From: Bog-159 sp035499555
Lineage (GTDB): Bacteria; Acidobacteriota; Terriglobia; Bryobacterales; Bryobacteraceae
Reading direction: 5' to 3'
Assembly (NCBI GenBank): GCA_035499555.1
Contig: DATJYO010000062.1
Location: 1-64,000 of the forward strand
DNA: 64,000 nt
The translations under genes were made by a program, and so were the position numbers. Under the pieces are notes generated by a model. That model searched no databases. It was not told the DNA's origin and saw only the letters and a list, made by a program, of their open reading frames with translations. Position 1 is the first letter of the stretch. Every line of letters starts with the position of its first letter. Below are positions 8,372-16,368 of the stretch, piece by piece.

Positions 8372-8911
8372 ATGTCACGTATTGGTAAAAAGCCGATTCC
8401 CCTGCCCAAAGGGGTGAAGGTCCAAATCGGCGCGCAACTGGAAGTCAGCGGGCCGAAGGGCACCTTGCGCGTACCCATCCCGGACGGCGTCAGCCTCAAG
8501 CAGGCCGATGGGCGCCTGGATGTACTGCGCTCCTCCGACGAGCACGCGGCGCTGCACGGGCTCACCCGCGCGCTGGCCGCCAATGCGGTGCAGGGTGTCT
8601 CCACGGGCTTCACCCGGGAACTGGACATCGTAGGCATCGGGTACCGCGCGGATGTCAAGGGCAAGATCGCGACGTTCACGCTGGGTTACTCGCATCCCAT
8701 CGAGGTGCTGCTACCCGAGGGCGTGGACCTGAAGATCGACAAACAGACGCACCTGGTGCTGAGCGGGCACGACAAGCAGCTGCTGGGCCAGGTGGCGGCC
8801 AACATCCGCGCGCTGCGCAAGCCGGATCCGTACAAGAACAAGGGCATCCGCTACACCGGCGAGCAACTGCGCAAGAAGGTCGGCAAGACCGGGGCGGGAG
8901 GCGCCAAGTGA
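8372..8911 (+). CDS. rplF: 50S ribosomal protein L6 (uL6)
   Basis: L6 lies near the GTPase-associated centre, next to the sarcin-ricin loop. The 179-residue product starts MSRIGKKPIPLPKGV and has GRLDVLRSSDE, and the second-domain signature PDPYKNKGIRYTGEQLRKK near the C-terminus. Normal length. Its stop overlaps the rplR GTG start. Confidence 0.97.
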   Translation: MSRIGKKPIPLPKGVKVQIGAQLEVSGPKGTLRVPIPDGVSLKQADGRLDVLRSSDEHAALHGLTRALAANAVQGVSTGFTRELDIVGIGYRADVKGKIATFTLGYSHPIEVLLPEGVDLKIDKQTHLVLSGHDKQLLGQVAANIRALRKPDPYKNKGIRYTGEQLRKKVGKTGAGGAK

Positions 8912-9267
8912 TCAAGCAGATACCCAAACGCGAGATTCGCCTGAGGATTCACGAGCGCATCCGGCACAAGGTGCGCGGCACGGCCGAGCGTCCGCGGCTG
9001 GCGGTGTTTCGCAGCGTGGCCAACGTGTATGCGCAGGTCATCGACGACGCGGAAGGCCGTACGCTGGTGTCGGCCTCCAGCATCGAAAAGGGCAAGCGCA
9101 CCAACGGCGGCAACATCGCGGCGGCCAAAACCATCGGCAAGCTGATCGCCGAGCGGGCCAAGGAAAAGGGAATTAAACAGGTGGTGTTCGACCGGGGCGG
9201 CTACCTCTATCACGGCCGCATCAAGGCCCTGGCGGATGCCGCGCGGGAAGCCGGACTGGAGTTTTGA
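8908..9267 (+). CDS. rplR: 50S ribosomal protein L18 (uL18)
   Basis: L18 binds 5S rRNA with L5. The 119-residue product has the core VRGTAERPRLAVFRSVANVYAQ and the C-terminal FDRGGYLYHGRIKALADAAREAGL. The start codon is GTG at 8908, overlapping the rplF TGA by 4 bases, which argues for translational coupling. The stop overlaps the rpsE ATG by one base. Confidence 0.97.
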   Translation: MIKQIPKREIRLRIHERIRHKVRGTAERPRLAVFRSVANVYAQVIDDAEGRTLVSASSIEKGKRTNGGNIAAAKTIGKLIAERAKEKGIKQVVFDRGGYLYHGRIKALADAAREAGLEF

Positions 9268-9779
9268 TGGCAGCCACAATCGTAAAACGCATCGACCCCG
9301 CCTCGCTCAATCTGAAGGAGCAGGTGGTTTCGATCAACCGCGTGACCAAGGTGGTCAAGGGCGGCAAGAATCTGAGTTTTTCGGCGCTGGTGGTGATCGG
9401 CGACCCGGCGGCCAAGGTGGTGGGCTTCGGCGTCGGCAAGGCCAAGGAAGTGCCGTCGGCGATCCGCAAAGGCATCGAGGCCGCCAAGAAGAATCTGCGC
9501 AAGATCCACCTGCTGGGAACCACCATTCCGCACCAGTCGCTGGGACGTTACGGCAGCGGCCTGGTGCTGCTGAAGCCGGCCCCGGAAGGCACCGGGGTCA
9601 TCGCCGGCGGGCCGGTGCGCGCGGTGGTCACCTCGGTAGGCATCCCCAACGTGCTGACCAAATCCATCGGGACCCACAATCCGCACAACGTGGTGAAAGC
9701 CACCATCGTGGCCCTCGAACAGTTACGGGACAAGAACGAAGTCGCGGAGATGCGGGGTTTGGCGGCGGAGAAGCTGTAA
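9267..9779 (+). CDS. rpsE: 30S ribosomal protein S5 (uS5)
   Basis: S5 sits at the mRNA entry channel and affects decoding accuracy. I chose ATG 9267, overlapping the rplR stop by one base, over a TTG one codon earlier; it gives 170 residues. Family blocks INRVTKVVKGGKNLSFSALV, the glycine-rich GFGVGKAKEVPSAIRKG and LTKSIGTHNPHNVVKAT are all present. Confidence 0.97.
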   Translation: MAATIVKRIDPASLNLKEQVVSINRVTKVVKGGKNLSFSALVVIGDPAAKVVGFGVGKAKEVPSAIRKGIEAAKKNLRKIHLLGTTIPHQSLGRYGSGLVLLKPAPEGTGVIAGGPVRAVVTSVGIPNVLTKSIGTHNPHNVVKATIVALEQLRDKNEVAEMRGLAAEKL

Positions 9780-9794
9780 CCACCGGAGACTTAT

Positions 9795-9974
9795 ATGAGC
9801 GGCACTATCAAAATCAAGCTGTACCGCAGTCCGATCTGCACGCCCGAGAAGCACAAGCGGGTGGTGCGGGGCCTGGGACTGCGCAAGGTCAACCAGGTGG
9901 TGGAGCGGCCCGATTCGCCGGTGTTTCGGGGCATGGTCAATAAGGTTCCGCATCTGCTGAAGGTGGTGGAATAG
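9795..9974 (+). CDS. rpmD: 50S ribosomal protein L30 (uL30)
   Basis: A 59-residue frame from ATG 9795 encodes the short bacterial L30, a peripheral 50S protein. It begins MSGTIKIKLYRSPICTP and has the family core GLGLRKVNQVVERPDSP followed by RGMVNKVPHLLKVVE. It fits the gap between rpsE and rplO (15 and 8 bases away), the usual position in spc operons. Confidence 0.95.
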   Translation: MSGTIKIKLYRSPICTPEKHKRVVRGLGLRKVNQVVERPDSPVFRGMVNKVPHLLKVVE

Positions 9975-9982
9975 GAGAGCGT

Positions 9983-10447
9983 ATGAATCTGAGCGGATTG
10001 AAACCTCCCGCCGGACAAAAGCACGTCCGCAAGCGCATCGGGCGCGGCATGGGCTCGGGCCGCGGCAAGACCGCCACGCGCGGCAGCAAGGGCCAGCACG
10101 CCGGTACCGGCTTCAGCCAGAAGCGCGGTTTCGAGGGCGGCCAGATGCCTCTCCACCGCCGCTTGCCGAAGCGCGGTTTTACAAATATCTTCAAGAAGCA
10201 GTACGCCATCGTCAATCTGGGCCGCCTGGAAAAGCTGGAAGGCGACGCCTTCACCCCGGATCACCTGCTCGCGCGGGGCGTGATCAAGAAACTGCACGAA
10301 GGGTTGAAGGTGCTGGGATCGGGCCAGTTGACGCGCAAGGTCCGGGTGGAAGCGCACCTGTTCTCCAAATCCGCCGTGGACAAGATCAAAGCCGCCGGGG
10401 GAGAGGCGGTAGTCATCGGCGGCGGAGCCGCCGAGCCGCAAGCCTAA
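9983..10447 (+). CDS. rplO: 50S ribosomal protein L15 (uL15)
   Basis: L15 is a late-assembling 50S protein with a long extended N-terminus. The 154-residue product shows the glycine/arginine-rich start GRGMGSGRGKTATRGSKGQ, then FEGGQMPLHRRLPKRGF and a C-terminal globular domain. A GGAGAG sequence precedes the ATG. secY follows after 17 bases. Confidence 0.96.
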   Translation: MNLSGLKPPAGQKHVRKRIGRGMGSGRGKTATRGSKGQHAGTGFSQKRGFEGGQMPLHRRLPKRGFTNIFKKQYAIVNLGRLEKLEGDAFTPDHLLARGVIKKLHEGLKVLGSGQLTRKVRVEAHLFSKSAVDKIKAAGGEAVVIGGGAAEPQA

Positions 10448-10464
10448 ACGGGGGCCAGGGAACC

Positions 10465-11862
10465 ATGAGGTTTTTTGAAGCGCTCGGCAACGTCTTCCGG
10501 ATCCCGGATCTGCGCAAGCGAGTCCTGTTCACGCTCGCCATGCTGGCCGTGTACCGCCTGGGCGGCCACATTCCTACTCCCGGCGTGAACATGAACGCCT
10601 GGGAGCAGTTCTTCAGCCGGGCCTCCGGCACCATCTTCGGGTTCTTCGACCTGTTCGCCGGCGGCAATATCCGGCGTCTCACCATCTTCGCCCTGGGCAT
10701 CATGCCCTACATCACGGCGTCCATTATTCTGCAGTTGTTGACGGTGGTGGTGCCCACCCTCGAAAAACTGCAGAAGGAAGGTGAACTGGGCCGCCGCAAG
10801 ATCACCCAGTGGACCCGCTATCTCACCATCATTCTCTCGGTCATCCAATCGTTCGGCATCGCCCAGGGCCTGCAATCCATGCAGGGCGGCGTGGTGATCA
10901 ATCCGGGCTTCGGTTTCGTGACGATGACCATCGTCTCGCTCACCACCGGCACGGCCTTCATCATGTGGCTGGGCGAGCAGATCAGCGACCGCGGCATTGG
11001 AAACGGCATGTCGCTGATCATCTTCGCGGGCATCGTGGTGGGGCTGCCGAATGCGATATCCAACATCTACCGCAACACATTCGTCACGCGCGAATGGAAC
11101 GTGCTGCAGATGATCGTGATCCTGTTCCTGATGATCCTGGTGGTGGCCTTCATCGTACTGGTGGAGCGCGGCGAGCGCCGCATTCCGGTGCAATATGCCA
11201 AGCGCGTGGTGGGACGCCGGGTGATGGGCGGGCAGTCCACCCACATGCCCCTGAAGGTCAACGCCGGCGGCGTCATCCCGGTGATCTTCGCCTCTTCCAT
11301 CCTGGCCTTCCCGCAGACGCTGATGCAGATGCCGCGGGTGAAGGGCATCGCCTGGCTGACCGCCACGCTGACTTCCATCCGGCACGGCGAGCCGCTCTAT
11401 TACGTGCTGTTCGTGGCCGGGATCATCTTCTTCTGCTTCTTCTACGTATCCATCATCTTCAATCCCAATGAAGCCGCCGACAACATGCGGAAATACGGCG
11501 GATTCATCCCGGGCATCCGGCCGGGCCGCAACACGGCCGACTACATGAATACGATTTTGACCAAGATCACGGTGGTGGGCGGCGTCTATCTATCCGTCCT
11601 GTGCCTGATACCCGACATCATGATCTCCGGCATCAAGCTCCAGCACCTGCCTCTGCTCGGCAATTTCATGGACGCGCATGCGCCCCGTTTTTTGCTGGAA
11701 GGCTTGAACGTGAACTTTTACTTCGGCGGCACTTCCCTGCTGATTGTGGTGGGGGTGGCCATGGATACGATCAACCAGGTGGAGGCGCAGTTGATTATGC
11801 GCCATTACGAGGGCTTTACGCCTCGGGCGGGGAGGATTCGCGGGCGCCGCAGCACATTCTGA
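10465..11862 (+). CDS. secY: Preprotein translocase subunit SecY
   Basis: SecY forms the protein-conducting channel of the Sec translocon in the inner membrane. The 465-residue product has ten predicted hydrophobic segments, with family signatures GGHIPTPGVN, FDLFAGGNIRRLTIFALGIM in the first third, the cytosolic loop VERGERRIPVQYAKRVVGRR, and the C-terminal INQVEAQLIMRHYEGF. Normal length and position at the end of the spc section. Confidence 0.98.
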   Translation: MRFFEALGNVFRIPDLRKRVLFTLAMLAVYRLGGHIPTPGVNMNAWEQFFSRASGTIFGFFDLFAGGNIRRLTIFALGIMPYITASIILQLLTVVVPTLEKLQKEGELGRRKITQWTRYLTIILSVIQSFGIAQGLQSMQGGVVINPGFGFVTMTIVSLTTGTAFIMWLGEQISDRGIGNGMSLIIFAGIVVGLPNAISNIYRNTFVTREWNVLQMIVILFLMILVVAFIVLVERGERRIPVQYAKRVVGRRVMGGQSTHMPLKVNAGGVIPVIFASSILAFPQTLMQMPRVKGIAWLTATLTSIRHGEPLYYVLFVAGIIFFCFFYVSIIFNPNEAADNMRKYGGFIPGIRPGRNTADYMNTILTKITVVGGVYLSVLCLIPDIMISGIKLQHLPLLGNFMDAHAPRFLLEGLNVNFYFGGTSLLIVVGVAMDTINQVEAQLIMRHYEGFTPRAGRIRGRRSTF

Positions 11863-11879
11863 CGCGAACGCAGCTTTCC

Positions 11880-12593
11880 ATGACGCAAGCTGTGGTTTTG
11901 TTCGGTTCCCCAGGTTCGGGAAAAGGGACGCAGGCAGGGCTGCTGAAAAGCTGCCTGCGGGTGCCCCACATATCCACGGGCGATATGCTGCGGCAGCACA
12001 TCCGGGCGGGCAACTCCCTGGGTGTGAAGGTCGCCGACACCATCCAGGCGGGCGATCTGGTGCGCGACGAGGTGGTGAATCATCTGGTAGAGGAGAGGCT
12101 GGCGGCGCCGGATGCCCAGGCGGGATTCATTTTGGACGGGTACCCGCGCACGCGCGCCCAGGGCGAGCATCTATGCGCCTGGCTGGATCGCCGCGGGATC
12201 CGCGAAGTGGTGATCCATCTTATTGTGGATTATAATGTTATTGTTGCGCGTTTGACTGGACGCCGGCAGTGTCCCCGCTGCGGTACCCTCTATAACATTG
12301 TTTCCAACCCCCCGCGGGTGGAGGGTGTGTGCGATTTGGATGGCGAAAAGCTGATCGTGCGCGACGACGACCGCGAGCCGGTCATCCGGCAGCGGCTGGC
12401 GGCGTACGAGTCGCAAAGCCGTCCGCTGATTGATTTTTTCCGGGAAAAGGGCCGCCGCTTGTACGAGATCGACGCCAGCGACCAGACCCCGGAAGGGTTG
12501 GCATACCAGGTTTGCCGGACGGTTCAGAGTCCGGAAGCCGGGCAGGCGGCATCGCCTGCCGCGGGATTCGAGTCCCGCCCGATAGACGGATGA
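11880..12593 (+). CDS. adk: Adenylate kinase, zinc-LID type
   Basis: Adenylate kinase interconverts ATP plus AMP and two ADP. The ATG at 11880, 17 bases after secY, gives 237 residues; the frame upstream overlaps secY and is not similar to the family. The P-loop GSPGSGKGTQA is at residues about 8-18, the AMP-binding DGYPRTRAQ is central, and the LID has CPRC, then a third Cys and an Asp (VEGVCDLDG), as in Gram-positive zinc-LID enzymes. About 20 C-terminal residues beyond the usual end are encoded by a string of three DNA hairpins. The stop overlaps the map ATG. Confidence 0.96.
   Translation: MTQAVVLFGSPGSGKGTQAGLLKSCLRVPHISTGDMLRQHIRAGNSLGVKVADTIQAGDLVRDEVVNHLVEERLAAPDAQAGFILDGYPRTRAQGEHLCAWLDRRGIREVVIHLIVDYNVIVARLTGRRQCPRCGTLYNIVSNPPRVEGVCDLDGEKLIVRDDDREPVIRQRLAAYESQSRPLIDFFREKGRRLYEIDASDQTPEGLAYQVCRTVQSPEAGQAASPAAGFESRPIDG
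12515..12578 (+). repeat. Three consecutive perfect hairpins at the adk 3' end
   Basis: Bases 12515-12520 pair with 12529-12534 (8-base loop), 12541-12548 with 12553-12560 (4-base loop), and 12561-12566 with 12573-12578 (6-base loop). All are perfect, and they encode the extra C-terminal residues of adenylate kinase just before map. The last hairpin resembles a tRNA T-arm sequence, but no matching acceptor stem is present. Likely roles are an RNA-stability element or a short palindromic repeat that extended the coding region. Confidence 0.5.
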
Positions 12594-13360
12594 TTATTCG
12601 AAAGACCGCCGCCGAACTGGAGAAGATGCGGCGAAGTGGTCTCCTGGTCTGGCAGATCCTGCAGGAACTGGAGAAGATGGCCGGCGTGGGCGTGACCACG
12701 CTGGACCTGGAAGTGGCCGCCGAGCGCATGATCAAAGACGCCGGGGCGCGGCCGGCTTTCAAGGGCTATTATGTGCCGGCCGCCGGCGATACGTACCGTT
12801 ACGTGCTGTGCACCTCGATCAACCACGAGGTCATCCACGGTATGCCGTCGGCCAAGCGGAGTTTGAAGAGCGGCGATATTCTGTCGATCGACACGGGCGT
12901 GAAGCTGGACGGGTATTACGGCGATTCGGCCACCACGGTGGCCATTGGCGAGATTGACGAAGCAGCCCGGAAGCTGATGCAGGTGACCCGGGAGTCGCTG
13001 GAACTGGCCATCCAGCAGGCGCGGGCGGGCAACCGCCTGTTCGATATTTGCGGCACCGTGGAGCGGCACGTGTTGGCCAACGGGTTTTCGGTGGTGCGGG
13101 AGTTTGTGGGACACGGGATCGGGACGCAGTTGCATGAAGAGCCGCAGATTCCGAATTACGTGGAGCGGAAGAACGAGAATCCGCGGTTGAAGGAAGGCAT
13201 GGTGCTGGCCATCGAGCCGATGGTCAGTGCCGGCAAACCCGAGACGATCGTGCTGAAGGACAGGTGGACGGCGGTCACCAGGGATGGGTCGAATGCGGCC
13301 CATTACGAGCACACGGTGGCGGTCACGTCCAACGGTCCGTGGGTGTTGACACGGCCGTGA
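12590..13360 (+). CDS. map: Type I methionine aminopeptidase
   Basis: Removes the initiator methionine from nascent proteins and is essential in bacteria. ATG 12590 overlaps the adk stop by 4 bases and gives 256 residues. The five metal ligands are visible: Asp in SIDTGV, Asp in YYGDSATT, His in FVGHGIG, Glu in LAIEPM and Glu in HYEHTV. The substrate His lies in INHEVIHGMP. The secY-adk-map-infA-rpmJ order matches Gram-positive and acidobacterial clusters. Confidence 0.97.
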   Translation: MIIRKTAAELEKMRRSGLLVWQILQELEKMAGVGVTTLDLEVAAERMIKDAGARPAFKGYYVPAAGDTYRYVLCTSINHEVIHGMPSAKRSLKSGDILSIDTGVKLDGYYGDSATTVAIGEIDEAARKLMQVTRESLELAIQQARAGNRLFDICGTVERHVLANGFSVVREFVGHGIGTQLHEEPQIPNYVERKNENPRLKEGMVLAIEPMVSAGKPETIVLKDRWTAVTRDGSNAAHYEHTVAVTSNGPWVLTRP

Positions 13361-13590
13361 ACCAGGTAACGGCGACGGTGATCGAAGAGTTGCCGAGCGC
13401 GCTCTATCGGGTGGAGACGGAGAACAAGCAGCAGGTTCTCGCCCATCCGGTGGGGACGGTGAAACGGAATTTTGTCCGGCTGCGGCCGGGAGACAAGGTC
13501 CGGGTGGAGCTTTCCCCGGGGGATTTGACCCGGGGCCGGATCGTAGGATTGGAGGGCGGGCTTAAAACCCCGCCGAACGAAAACAAATGA
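13357..13590 (+). CDS. infA: Translation initiation factor IF-1
   Basis: IF-1 is an OB-fold protein that binds the ribosomal A site during initiation. The GTG at 13357 overlaps the map TGA by 4 bases and gives 77 residues with TATVIEELPSALYRVETEN, GTVKRNFVRLRPGDKVRVEL and SPGDLTRGRIV, aligning with E. coli IF-1 over its whole length. It is a rather divergent copy with an extra C-terminal tail. The stop overlaps the rpmJ start by 4 bases. Confidence 0.93.
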   Translation: MNQVTATVIEELPSALYRVETENKQQVLAHPVGTVKRNFVRLRPGDKVRVELSPGDLTRGRIVGLEGGLKTPPNENK

Positions 13591-13700
13591 AAGTGCGCGC
13601 TTCAGTTAAAAAGATTTGCGACAAGTGCAAGATCATCCACCGCGAGGGCGTGGTGCGGGTGATCTGCACCAACCCGAAACACAAACAGAGGCAGGGATAA
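13587..13700 (+). CDS. rpmJ: 50S ribosomal protein L36 (bL36), zinc-type
   Basis: A 37-residue frame starting at ATG 13587, overlapping the infA stop by 4 bases. It begins MKVRASVKKICDKCK and has the zinc ligands Cys11, Cys14, Cys27 and His32 of the cysteine-containing L36 form, ending in KHKQRQG. L36 is the smallest 50S protein and is located between 23S domains near the factor site. It is followed 4 bases later by rpsM. Confidence 0.96.
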   Translation: MKVRASVKKICDKCKIIHREGVVRVICTNPKHKQRQG

Positions 13701-13704
13701 GCTT

Positions 13705-14091
13705 ATGGCACGTATCGCCGGCGTGGAAGTGCCGCCCAAAAAGCGGGCCGAAATCGGCCTGACTTACATTTACGGAATCGGGCGCACGCGTTCCCGTTCG
13801 CTGCTCTACCGGGCGGGCATCGATTTCGACAAGAAGGTGGCCGATCTGACCGAAGACGAAGTCAATCGCGTCCGCCAGATCCTGGAAGAGGAAGGCGCTG
13901 TGGAAGGCGACCTGCGCAAGGAAGTCTCGATGAACATCAAGCGGCACATCGAGATGGGCTCGTACCGCGGCATGCGTCATCGCCGCGGCCTGCCGGTGCG
14001 CGGCCAGCGCACGCATACCAACGCGCGCACCCGCAAGGGTCCGCGGCGCGGCACGGTGGCCAACAAGAAGAAGGCCAGCGCGAAGACCTAA
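13705..14091 (+). CDS. rpsM: 30S ribosomal protein S13 (uS13)
   Basis: S13 contacts P-site tRNA and forms subunit bridges B1a/B1b. The 128-residue product begins MARIAGVEVPPKKRAEIGLT and has YIYGIGRTRS and the C-terminal RGMRHRRGLPVRGQRTHTNA tail that reaches the P site. Standard length. It opens the alpha section. Confidence 0.97.
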   Translation: MARIAGVEVPPKKRAEIGLTYIYGIGRTRSRSLLYRAGIDFDKKVADLTEDEVNRVRQILEEEGAVEGDLRKEVSMNIKRHIEMGSYRGMRHRRGLPVRGQRTHTNARTRKGPRRGTVANKKKASAKT

Positions 14092-14103
14092 GCGAGAGGC
14101 GTA

Positions 14104-14511
14104 ATGGCAAAAGCACCCGCAAAACCCACTAAGAAGAAGAGCTTCAAGAAGAAGGAAAAGCGCGTCGTCCATTCCGGCATCGTGCACATCCAGGCCACGT
14201 TCAACAACACCATCGTGACCATCGCGGATCAGGAAGGCAACGTCATCTCCTGGTCCACCGCCGGATCGCTGGGCTTCAAGGGATCCCGCAAGGGCACGCC
14301 GTTTGCCGCCCAGCAGGCGGCCCTGACCGCCGCCAACAAGGCCACCGAAAGCGGCCTGCGGACCGTCGAAGTGCGCGTGAGCGGTCCCGGTTCGGGCCGG
14401 GAGTCGGCCATCCGCGCGCTCTCGACCGCCGGCATCGAAGTACGGCAGATCAAGGACGTGACCCCTATTCCGCACAACGGGTGCCGGCCGCCGAAGCGGC
14501 GCAGAGTTTAG
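14104..14511 (+). CDS. rpsK: 30S ribosomal protein S11 (uS11)
   Basis: S11 is part of the 30S platform. The 135-residue product has a basic N-terminal extension (KPTKKKSFKKKEKR), then the family core GIVHIQATFNNTIVTIADQE, SAGSLGFKGSRKGTPFAAQQ-type region, GPGSGRESAIRAL and the C-terminal TPIPHNGCRPPKRRRV. It is followed by a 110-base gap before rpsD. Confidence 0.97.
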   Translation: MAKAPAKPTKKKSFKKKEKRVVHSGIVHIQATFNNTIVTIADQEGNVISWSTAGSLGFKGSRKGTPFAAQQAALTAANKATESGLRTVEVRVSGPGSGRESAIRALSTAGIEVRQIKDVTPIPHNGCRPPKRRRV

Positions 14512-14522
14512 CAGTGTTCCGG

Positions 14523-14548
14523 CGCCGGCCTGCAGCCGCCCGCCGGCG
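14523..14548 (+). promoter_or_regulatory. Inverted repeat in the rpsK-rpsD gap
   Basis: Bases 14523-14529 and 14542-14548 form a perfect 7-base inverted repeat around a 12-base loop, 12 bases after the rpsK stop. The rpsD ribosome-binding site (AAAGGAGAG) is at about 14609-14616. In E. coli, S4 controls the alpha operon through a pseudoknot upstream of rpsM; whether this structure has such a role cannot be judged from one sequence. Confidence 0.35.
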
Positions 14549-14621
14549 TTTGGATAAGCAGGACGAAGGTCGCCACGACCGTAAACTGCACCTTGGCAGA
14601 AGAAAGGTAAAGGAGAGTAAC

Positions 14622-15254
14622 TTGGCAAGATACATCGGCCCAGTTTGCCGGCAGTGCCGGCGCGAGGGCATGAAGCTGTTTTTGAAAGGCGAACGCTGCC
14701 ACACTGAAAAGTGCGCCATCGAGAAGCGTAATTTCGTCCCCGGGCAGCACGGTAAGGACCGCAAGGCGAAGCTGGTGGGCTACGGCCTGCAATTGCGCGA
14801 GAAACAGAAGGCCCGCCGCATCTACGGCCTGCTCGAAACCCAGTTCCGCAATAACTTCGAAAAATCGGCGGTGGCCAAGGGCATCACCGGCGATATCATG
14901 CTGTCGAATCTGGAGCGCCGCCTGGATAGCGTCATCTATCGCATGGGCTTCGGCACCAGCCGCGCGCAGTCGCGCCAGATCGTCCGCCACGGCCACATTC
15001 AGGTCAATGGGCGCAAGGTGAATATTCCCTCGTTCATGGTGAAGATCGGCGACGAAGTGGCGGTTCGCGAAACCAGCAAAAACAATCCGACCATCCTGGG
15101 CGCCCGCGACGCCACCGCCCACGCGCCGGCGCCTTCCTGGATGGACGTCGACCGGGAGGGGCTCAAGGGCAAGATCACCAGCCTGCCCAAACGCGAAGAG
15201 CTGGTACAGATCCAGCTGAACGAACAGCTCATCGTAGAACTTTACTCGAAGTAA
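14622..15254 (+). CDS. rpsD: 30S ribosomal protein S4 (uS4), cysteine-containing type
   Basis: S4 nucleates 30S assembly and affects decoding fidelity. The start is TTG at 14622, chosen because AAAGGAGAG sits 5-6 bases upstream and the product then begins MARYIGPVCRQCRREG like Thermus S4; the frame upstream lacks similarity. That gives 210 residues. Cys9, Cys12, Cys26 and Cys31 form the metal-binding knuckle. The S4 RNA-binding domain with RQIVRHGHIQVNGRKVNIPS is at about residues 95-120, and the C-terminus ends with NEQLIVELYSK. Confidence 0.97.
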   Translation: MARYIGPVCRQCRREGMKLFLKGERCHTEKCAIEKRNFVPGQHGKDRKAKLVGYGLQLREKQKARRIYGLLETQFRNNFEKSAVAKGITGDIMLSNLERRLDSVIYRMGFGTSRAQSRQIVRHGHIQVNGRKVNIPSFMVKIGDEVAVRETSKNNPTILGARDATAHAPAPSWMDVDREGLKGKITSLPKREELVQIQLNEQLIVELYSK

Positions 15255-15279
15255 GGGGAAAAGCAGCCGCCAACGCTGC

Positions 15280-15300
15280 GCCGGTCTCGAAGAGGCCGGC
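15280..15300 (+). terminator. Hairpin before rpoA (attenuator-like)
   Basis: Bases 15280-15288 pair with 15292-15300 (8 Watson-Crick pairs plus one wobble) around a GAA triloop, followed by TGTTTATAAAA and then the rpoA ribosome-binding site AGGAGA. The stem is terminator-like, but the T-run is weak and interrupted. It may attenuate transcription into rpoA-rplQ or serve as a processing site. Confidence 0.35.
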
Positions 15301-15318
15301 TGTTTATAAAAGGAGATT

Positions 15319-16368
15319 ATGTTCAAGGGCTTTCAGAAACCCAAAAGACTGGTTGCCAATACCGAAACCCTGACGGAGCGGTATGGCATGTTTACGGCCC
15401 AGCCGTTTCAACGCGGCTTCGGCACCACCATCGGCAATAGCCTGCGCCGCATCCTGCTGAGTTCCATCGAGGGCGCGGCCATCACCGCGGTCCGCATCGA
15501 AGGCGTGGAGCACGAGTTCAGCCCCATTCCGGGCGTGGTGGAAGACGCCACCGATATCATCCTCAACCTGAAACAGATCCCCTTCAAGATCATGGGCGAA
15601 GGCATCAAGACCGTGAACCTCTCGGTGGACCATTCCGGCGAAGTCATGAGCGGCCAGATCCAGACCGACCAGGACGTGGAAGTGCTCGACCGCAACCTGC
15701 ACGTGGCCACCATCAACGAAGGCGGCAAGCTCAACGTGGAAATGCGCCTGAAGACCGGGCGCGGTTATGTCAGCGCGGACAAGAATTTCGACGAAGACCT
15801 GGCGCTCGGCTATATCCCCATCGATTCCGTGCATTCGCCCGTGCGCAAGGTGAACTTCGCGGTGGAAGCCGCCCGCCTGGGCCAGATGACCGACTACGAC
15901 AAGCTGACGCTCGAAGTCTGGACCAACGGCGCCGTCTCCCCGCAGGACGCCATCGGCTACGCCGCCAAGCTGCTCAAAGACCACATGTCCATCTTCATCA
16001 ACTTCGAGGAGCTGCCCGAGACTGCCGAGGACGTTACCGAGCACGGCCTGGACAAGATGGGCGAGATCCTGAACCGCTCGGTGGAGGAACTGGAACTCAG
16101 CGTTCGCTCCTACAATTGCCTGAAGAACGCCAACATCCAGACCATCGGCGAACTGGTGCAGAAGACCGAAGCGGAGATGCTGCGCACTAAGAATTTCGGC
16201 CGCAAATCGCTGAACGAGATCAAGGAAATCCTGGCCAACATGGGCCTGTCTCTGGGTATGCGGGTGGATGCTCACGGGCGCCTGGTGGCCCCGCCGCCGT
16301 CGCAGTCGGGCGGCGTCGGCCTGCCGGAGATCGAGGAAGAGGACCTCCGCAACGAGGATCAATTGTAA
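15319..16368 (+). CDS. rpoA: DNA-directed RNA polymerase subunit alpha
   Basis: The alpha subunit dimer scaffolds RNA polymerase assembly and contacts UP elements and activators. The 349-residue product has the N-terminal dimerisation domain (residues about 1-235, with RGFGTTIGNSLRRILLSS and GQIQTDQDVEVLDRN), a linker, and the C-terminal domain (about 255-325) with NCLKNANIQTIGELVQKTE and FGRKSLNEIKEIL. AGGAGATT precedes the ATG. The stop overlaps the rplQ ATG by one base. Confidence 0.98.
   Translation: MFKGFQKPKRLVANTETLTERYGMFTAQPFQRGFGTTIGNSLRRILLSSIEGAAITAVRIEGVEHEFSPIPGVVEDATDIILNLKQIPFKIMGEGIKTVNLSVDHSGEVMSGQIQTDQDVEVLDRNLHVATINEGGKLNVEMRLKTGRGYVSADKNFDEDLALGYIPIDSVHSPVRKVNFAVEAARLGQMTDYDKLTLEVWTNGAVSPQDAIGYAAKLLKDHMSIFINFEELPETAEDVTEHGLDKMGEILNRSVEELELSVRSYNCLKNANIQTIGELVQKTEAEMLRTKNFGRKSLNEIKEILANMGLSLGMRVDAHGRLVAPPPSQSGGVGLPEIEEEDLRNEDQL

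Noticed and set aside
12511..12590. tRNA or selC-like gene at the adk end (T-arm-like hairpin, TCA in a loop)
   Set aside because: No acceptor stem pairs across the structure, both the anticodon-like and T-like loops have one base too many, and the region codes for the adenylate kinase tail.
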